Source of the DNA: VBKO01 sp036393835
GTDB taxonomy: Bacteria; Myxococcota; Myxococcia; Myxococcales; 40CM-4-68-19
Length of the DNA: 9,358 nucleotides
Direction of reading: 5' to 3'
Assembly: GCA_036393835.1 (NCBI GenBank)
Contig: DASWGI010000394.1
Span: forward strand, 1-9,358
Below, in pieces: positions 5,754-9,358 of this stretch. The notes beneath the pieces were generated by a model. The model searched no databases, was not told the origin of the DNA, and saw only the letters and a list, made by a program, of their open reading frames with translations. Made by a program: the position numbers and the translations under genes. The stretch's first letter is position 1. The number at the start of each line of letters is the position of its first letter.

Positions 5754-6298
5754 TGCGCACCGCGATCCTGGCCACTCTCCTGGCCGCCGCGTCGGTCACC
5801 TCGACCCCGAGCGCGACCTCGACCTCGACGTCGAGCGCGACCTCGACCCCGACCCCGAAGTCCGAGATCCGCCCCCTTCCCGTCCGTCCCGTCTCCGAAG
5901 CCGGCAGCCTGGCGCGCGAGGCCGGACATGGGCGTCCCGCCGTGCTCCACTTCTGGGCGACCTGGTGCGACGCCTGCCGCGACGAGTTCCCGCGCATCCG
6001 CAAGGTGCTCAACCAGCTCCCGGCGTGGAACGTCGGCGTGCTCCTGGTCAGCATCGACCGCCCCGACAAGCTCGACCAGGTCAGGCGCGACCTGCGCCGC
6101 TTCGGCGTCTCCGGGCTCCCCGCCGTGGTGCTCGACGCGCCGGACCCGGAGCCGGTCGCGAAGGCGGTGGGAGAGCCCGCCTGGGACGGCACGCTGCCGT
6201 CGACCTTCGTGTTCGACGCCCAGGGAAAGCTGCGAAAGAGCTTCCTCGGCCGCACCGACGCCGCCGCCCTGGAGCAGGCGGTGCGCGCCGTCCGTTAG
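5753..6298 (+). CDS. Exported TlpA-like thioredoxin
   Basis: TlpA/ResA-type proteins reduce disulfides in the periplasm, often for cytochrome c maturation or copper-site assembly. The 181-residue product has a short hydrophobic start (MRTAILATLLAAASV), likely a signal peptide or anchor without a lipobox cysteine. A Thr/Ser/Pro linker (16-35) comes from a hexanucleotide repeat. The thioredoxin domain (about 45-181) has AVLHFWATWCDACRDEFPRI (63-82, with C72 and C75). VGVLLVSIDRP (94-104) and the cis-proline strand GTLPSTFVFDAQGKL (146-160, P149) complete the fold, so it looks catalytically intact. It overlaps the upstream gene by 1 nt. A hairpin begins right after the stop. The specific substrate is unknown. 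Confidence 0.88.
   Translation: MRTAILATLLAAASVTSTPSATSTSTSSATSTPTPKSEIRPLPVRPVSEAGSLAREAGHGRPAVLHFWATWCDACRDEFPRIRKVLNQLPAWNVGVLLVSIDRPDKLDQVRRDLRRFGVSGLPAVVLDAPDPEPVAKAVGEPAWDGTLPSTFVFDAQGKLRKSFLGRTDAAALEQAVRAVR
5798..5857 (+). repeat. Imperfect hexanucleotide repeat inside the TlpA-like gene
   Basis: Ten 6-bp units related to ACCTCG (ACCTCG, ACCCCG, AGCGCG, ACGTCG) run in frame and encode alternating Thr-Ser/Pro/Ala pairs at residues 16-35. Since the unit is two codons, gain or loss of a unit keeps the frame and only changes linker length. Confidence 0.85.
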
Positions 6299-6299
6299 C

Positions 6300-6319
6300 C
6301 GCCGCCGTATTCGGCGGCG
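6300..6319. terminator. Hairpin after the TlpA-like gene (palindrome copy 1)
   Basis: CGCCGCCG (6300-6307), loop TATT, CGGCGGCG (6312-6319) begins 2 nt after the stop codon. With a one-base bulge the stem extends to the TAG stop on one side and CTA on the other. No T-run follows, so termination would be weak. The core is identical to the copy at 6770. Confidence 0.6.
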
Positions 6320-6415
6320 CTACGCCTCTCCCAGCGCGGACATTCTTGATTGTGTTCTGGTGGACATCGCGCCGCCTGCCCGCTCCCGAGGTGCGACAGA
6401 GCGGGGGCCCGCCTC

Positions 6416-6443
6416 TTGAGCCGGTTCCCCTGCAGGGTACAGG
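6416..6443 (+). promoter_or_regulatory. Possible promoter of the STAS gene
   Basis: TTGAGC (6416-6421), 16-nt spacer, TACAGG (6438-6443) gives a weak -35/-10 pair. The predicted start near 6450 is almost at the ATG at 6453, which lacks a Shine-Dalgarno. The rest of the 6320-6452 gap shows nothing I recognise. Confidence 0.3.
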
Positions 6444-6452
6444 CTGCGCCGC

Positions 6453-6764
6453 ATGCAGCGGGAGATGACGGACGGACGGGTCCTCCTGCGGATCACCGGG
6501 AGGTTCGACCCGGCCAGCGCGCTCCTCCTCGAGCGCGAGTTGGTCAAGGAAGAGGACAGCGACGAGGTGGTGCTGGACTTCGCCTCGGTCGACGAGCTGG
6601 GCGACGCGAGCCTGGCGGTGCTCAGCCACGTGCTGCGCAGCGCGCACTCGCGGTCCTTGCGGGTGCGCGGGCTGCGGCGGCACCACGAGCGCCTGCTCCG
6701 GTACTTCGGCATCGAGCTGGACGAGCACGGCGGCGTCCGCGGCGGGCCCGAGTCCCGGCACTGA
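6453..6764 (+). CDS. Small STAS-domain protein (anti-anti-sigma factor-like)
   Basis: STAS proteins such as SpoIIAA bind anti-sigma kinases and are switched off when a serine is phosphorylated. The 103-residue product is a single domain: VLLRITGRFDPASALLLERE (10-29), then EVVLDFASVDELGDASLAVL (38-57), the STAS core, and SRSLRVRGLRRHHERLLRYF (66-85), the following strand and helix. The core aligns with the SpoIIAA-type DSSG loop as D51-A52-S53-L54, so the usual phosphorylated serine appears to be alanine and the next serine is kept. No partner kinase is in the window. The ATG at 6453 lacks an SD; an ATG at 6465 is possible but has GGGAG directly against it. Near-identical hairpins follow this gene and the gene before it. 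Confidence 0.8.
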   Translation: MQREMTDGRVLLRITGRFDPASALLLERELVKEEDSDEVVLDFASVDELGDASLAVLSHVLRSAHSRSLRVRGLRRHHERLLRYFGIELDEHGGVRGGPESRH

Positions 6765-6765
6765 G

Positions 6766-6799
6766 CAGCCGCCGCCGTATTCGGCGGCGCTGTGCTTTT
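6766..6799. terminator. Hairpin with T-run after the STAS gene (palindrome copy 2)
   Basis: CGCCGCCG (6770-6777), loop TATT, CGGCGGCG (6782-6789), extended by GCA/TGC across a one-base bulge, followed by GTGCTTTT. It sits between the convergent STAS gene and the GAF gene (stop at 6822), so it can serve as a terminator for the plus strand and perhaps for both. Confidence 0.72.
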
Positions 6800-6821
6800 C
6801 ACCGGGCGACGGACGGGCAGT

Positions 6822-8048
6822 TCAGCGCCGCCAGGAGGCGGCTTGCGCCGCGGTCGGGTTGACGTAGACCTCGCCTTCGTCCGAGTCGAGCGCGATGCGG
6901 GTCCCGTTCCCCACCGCGTCGAAGAGCTGCCGCACGCCGCAGGCGACCGGAAGGCCCAGCGCGCTCAGCACCGGCACGCCGGTCGAGTCCTCGGCGGCGC
7001 CCGCGCACAGGGCGCCCACCGCCCCGCTGGCCCACCCGCGCAGCGCGGACAGCCCCGAGAGGTGGACCGCGACGATCAGCTCGCCCCGCCGCACCCGCAG
7101 AGGCTCCAGGCCGGCGTAGCGGTGCGCGACCGCGCCCAGGAACGCCTCTACGTCCACCGCGCGCCTGGCCGCCGGGCCGTGGCTCGCCAGCGTGCGGGCG
7201 AACTCGGCGGCGATCCGCTCCAGCGCCAGCGACGGAGGCAGCCCCGCCGAGAGGTGCTCGAGGGCGCGCTCCTGGAGCCGCACGTCCTCCACCACCGTGG
7301 CCGCCTCCTCCAGCTCCCGCACGCGCTCGCGCAGCGCCGCCCGGGCGCGCTCCGCGAGGGCGCGGATCTCCTCGCGCTCGGCGGTGAACGCGTTCAAGAG
7401 GTCGCTGTGCGGATCGTCGGAGGAGACCTCGGCGGTGCGCTGGCGCCGGGGCAGCGCCCGGGAGAGCACCTGCGCCGCGCCCAGCACGCGCCCGCGGCGA
7501 TTCCCGGCGCCGTGCAGGAGCAAGTTGGCGCCCTGCGGGTGCTGCGACTCGAGCACCGCGGTCACGGCGCGGCTCGCCGCGGTGGCGAGCAGCACGTCGG
7601 CTTCGGAGAACGGGCCCGCCTCCCGCTGCAGCACCAGGACGCCGCGAGGCCGCGGGCCGGCGAGCAGCGGCAAGGCCAGGAAGGCCGGGTAGCGCTCCTC
7701 GGCCAGCTGCGGGAAATACTCGAACTGCTCGACCACGCCCGCGTCGTCCACCGTCATCGGCCGCATGGTCTCCAGCGCGGTGCCGGTGATCCCCTGCCCC
7801 ACCTTGAGCCGCACTTCGCCGAGCACCCCGTCGGGAAAGCCGTGGTTCCCGCGCAGCACCAGGTCGTCCTTCTCCTCCAGCACGTATACCGAGGCGATCG
7901 GCGAAGCGCACAGTGCGGAGAGCTGGGCGCACAGGTAGCTCAGCGTCGCGGAGAGCGTGCCCGAATTGGGCCCGGCCGCGAGCCGAAGCGCCGCGTCCAG
8001 CCGTCGCGACGGGGCGATGATCTGCAGCGGGACGCGAGGGGAGGCCAC
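6822..8048 (-). CDS. GAF-domain protein derived from PtsP (EI-Ntr), catalytically dead
   Basis: PtsP takes phosphate from PEP on a histidine and passes it to NPr, with an N-terminal GAF sensor. The 408 residues show a GAF domain (about 15-168: SVYVLEEKDDLVLRGNHGFP at 53-72, VRLKVGQGITGTALE at 79-93, FEYFPQLAEERYPAFLALPL at 109-128). A region like the N-terminal half of enzyme I follows (about 178-400). The swivelling phosphohistidine domain ends AEDSTGVPVLSALGLPVACG (352-371) and DSDEGEVYVNPTAAQ (388-402). Where PtsP has TSHAA, this protein has DSTGV, so the catalytic His aligns with T356. The PEP-binding barrel of about 300 residues is absent; the gene ends normally, before a hairpin. The GTG at 8048 follows an extended -10 (TGCTAGTGT) by 6 nt, suggesting a leaderless start. 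A sensory or regulatory role is inferred. Confidence 0.85.
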   Translation of the reverse strand: MASPRVPLQIIAPSRRLDAALRLAAGPNSGTLSATLSYLCAQLSALCASPIASVYVLEEKDDLVLRGNHGFPDGVLGEVRLKVGQGITGTALETMRPMTVDDAGVVEQFEYFPQLAEERYPAFLALPLLAGPRPRGVLVLQREAGPFSEADVLLATAASRAVTAVLESQHPQGANLLLHGAGNRRGRVLGAAQVLSRALPRRQRTAEVSSDDPHSDLLNAFTAEREEIRALAERARAALRERVRELEEAATVVEDVRLQERALEHLSAGLPPSLALERIAAEFARTLASHGPAARRAVDVEAFLGAVAHRYAGLEPLRVRRGELIVAVHLSGLSALRGWASGAVGALCAGAAEDSTGVPVLSALGLPVACGVRQLFDAVGNGTRIALDSDEGEVYVNPTAAQAASWRR

Positions 8049-8054
8049 CAGGCC

Positions 8055-8063
8055 ACACTAGCA
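8055..8063 (-). promoter_or_regulatory. Extended -10 element for a leaderless GAF-protein transcript
   Basis: On the reverse strand TGCTAGTGT combines the extended -10 TG with TAGTGT, 6 nt before the GTG at 8048. Transcription would begin at or next to the start codon. No -35 match is visible, which fits an extended -10 promoter. Confidence 0.5.
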
Positions 8064-8123
8064 GAGCCGGGCACGGCCGGGCGCTCGCTCCGGCTGCCCC
8101 GTGTGCGGTAGGACTGCGGGGAG

Positions 8124-9358
8124 ATGGGCGAGGGCCCCCTCGATCGGGATGCGGAGCAGCTCCGGCGCCTCGGCTACGCGCAGCAACTGCTCCGCGACAT
8201 GGGCGGGTTCGCGAACTTCGCCATCAGCTTCTCCATCATCTCGATCCTCACCGGCGCGGTGACGCTGTACGGCCACGGGTTGAGATACGGCGGCCCCCTG
8301 GAGATGACGCTCGGCTGGCCGCTGGTCTCGCTCCTCACCCTGCCCGTCGCCGCCTCGCTCGCGCAGCTCGCTTCGAGCTACCCGACCGCCGGCGCGCTGT
8401 ACCACTGGGCCTCCCTCCTCGGCGGGCGCGGAGCCGGATTCTTCACCGCGTGGCTGAACTGCATCGGGCAGTTCGCCATCACCGCCGGCATCGATTACGG
8501 GCTCGCCCAGTTCGTGGTGGCGCTTCTCGGGCTGCCGCCGCAGCGCACGCTCGCGGTCTACGCGGCCGTCCTGCTCAGCCACGCCGTCTTGAACCACCTC
8601 GGGGTGCGGCTCGTCGCCCGGCTCAACGACCTCTCCGCCTGGGTCCACATCGCGGGCGTCGCGGTGCTGGCCATCGTGCTGGCCGCCTTCGCGCCGCGCC
8701 AGCCGGCGGAGTTCCTGCTCACCCGCTTCACCGACGCTCCACGTCCATACTGGCTCGGGTTCCTGCTCGGCCTGCTGCAGGCCGGCTGGACCTTCACCGG
8801 ATTCGACGCCAGCGCCCATGTCTCCGAGGAGACGCGCGATCCCACGCGGACGGCGCCGTGGGGGATCTTCCTCTCGGTGGCGGTGAGCGGCCTCGCCGGC
8901 TGGGTGCTGCTCCTGGCGGTCACGCTCGCGATCGGCGACCTCCGCGCGACGGCCGCCGCGGACAACCCGTTCATCTTCGTGCTGCGCGGCGCGCTCGGCA
9001 CTCGCGCCGGCGGCGCGCTCGTCTGGGTCGCGATCGTGGCGATGTGGTTCTGCGGGCTCTCCTCGGTGACCTCGAACTCGCGCATGCTGTTCGCCTTCGC
9101 GCGCGACGGCGGGCTTCCCTTCTCGCGACAGCTGGCGGCGGTGTCGGAACGCTACCGCTCTCCGCACGTGGCGGTCTGGGTCTCGACAGCCGCCGCGCTG
9201 GCCGTCGCGCTGTGGACGGAACGCTACGCGCAGTACCGCGAGGCGGTGTACAGCGCCATCGCCGCGCTCAGCACCATCGCGCTCTACACCAGCTACGGCG
9301 TGCCCATCTGGGCCGGCCTGCGCGCGCGCCGCAGCGGCCGGTGGACGCGCCTCGGGCC
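8124..9358 (+). CDS. APC-superfamily amino acid permease, 3'-partial
   Basis: This is an inner-membrane secondary transporter for amino acids or related amines. The first 411 residues are visible with no stop. The start reads MGEGPLDRDAEQLRRLGYAQ and leads into the first membrane helix (GGFANFAISFSIISILTGAV), typical of the amino acid/choline transporter subfamily with its broken glycine-rich TM1. Further helices follow at regular spacing, about 10 before the window ends. The signature FDASAHVSEETRDPTRTAPW in the middle matches the conserved EET loop of that subfamily. The substrate cannot be told from the sequence; GABA, polyamines or amino acids are candidates. The ATG at 8124 has GGGGAG directly against it, a spacing too short for a normal Shine-Dalgarno. 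It is divergent from the GAF-protein gene with 75 nt between them. Confidence 0.92.
   Translation, partial: MGEGPLDRDAEQLRRLGYAQQLLRDMGGFANFAISFSIISILTGAVTLYGHGLRYGGPLEMTLGWPLVSLLTLPVAASLAQLASSYPTAGALYHWASLLGGRGAGFFTAWLNCIGQFAITAGIDYGLAQFVVALLGLPPQRTLAVYAAVLLSHAVLNHLGVRLVARLNDLSAWVHIAGVAVLAIVLAAFAPRQPAEFLLTRFTDAPRPYWLGFLLGLLQAGWTFTGFDASAHVSEETRDPTRTAPWGIFLSVAVSGLAGWVLLLAVTLAIGDLRATAAADNPFIFVLRGALGTRAGGALVWVAIVAMWFCGLSSVTSNSRMLFAFARDGGLPFSRQLAAVSERYRSPHVAVWVSTAAALAVALWTERYAQYREAVYSAIAALSTIALYTSYGVPIWAGLRARRSGRWTRLG

Noticed and set aside
8058..9167. Minus-strand open frame of 369 codons opposite the permease
   Set aside because: Its low-complexity E/R/H-rich product is a shadow; the plus strand encodes a clear APC permease with helices and the EET motif.

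Overview
The window is high-GC, gene-dense DNA from a bacterium. Gene content, frequent GTG starts, a three-helix SecE, a PtsP-type GAF protein and starts with no clear Shine-Dalgarno (SD) sequence suggest a deltaproteobacterium or myxobacterium (Myxococcota, perhaps Anaeromyxobacter-like). The lineage is an inference from style; no marker was searched.

Positions 1-4036 are one minus-strand block, read from right to left. It starts with a small exported protein with a DsbD-alpha-like look, coupled by a GTGA overlap to an RlmB-type 23S rRNA ribose methyltransferase. A tRNA/translation operon follows: tRNA-Thr(UGU), tRNA-Tyr(GUA), tRNA-Gly(UCC), tRNA-Thr(GGU), rpmG (L33), tRNA-Trp(CCA), secE, nusG, rplK (L11) and rplA (L1, cut by the window edge). 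A good promoter for this operon has its -35 box over the rlmB stop codon. The EF-Tu gene tuf, which many relatives carry between tRNA-Thr(GGU) and rpmG, is absent. rplA as given carries a one-base frameshift.

Positions 4037-4220 are intergenic and hold a 105-bp inverted repeat built from 8-bp units. A minus-strand RimK-like ATP-grasp ligase (4221-5120) follows. Divergent from it is a plus-strand pair: a protein of unrecognised family that may be a thioredoxin fold without cysteines, translationally coupled to an exported TlpA-like thioredoxin with a WCDAC active site. A small STAS-domain protein comes next, with nearly identical hairpins just after its own stop codon and after the stop codon of the TlpA-like gene.

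The right end has a minus-strand gene for a GAF protein related to PtsP (EI-Ntr). It has lost the catalytic histidine and the PEP-binding barrel, so it looks like a pseudo-enzyme sensor. Divergent from it is an APC-family amino acid permease that runs off the window.

The left half is ordinary translation machinery with some unusual details. The most unusual items on the right are the PtsP-derived pseudo-enzyme, the two-gene thioredoxin-like unit, the paired palindromes and the 105-bp inverted repeat. I do not see a complete new defence, mobile or biosynthetic system.
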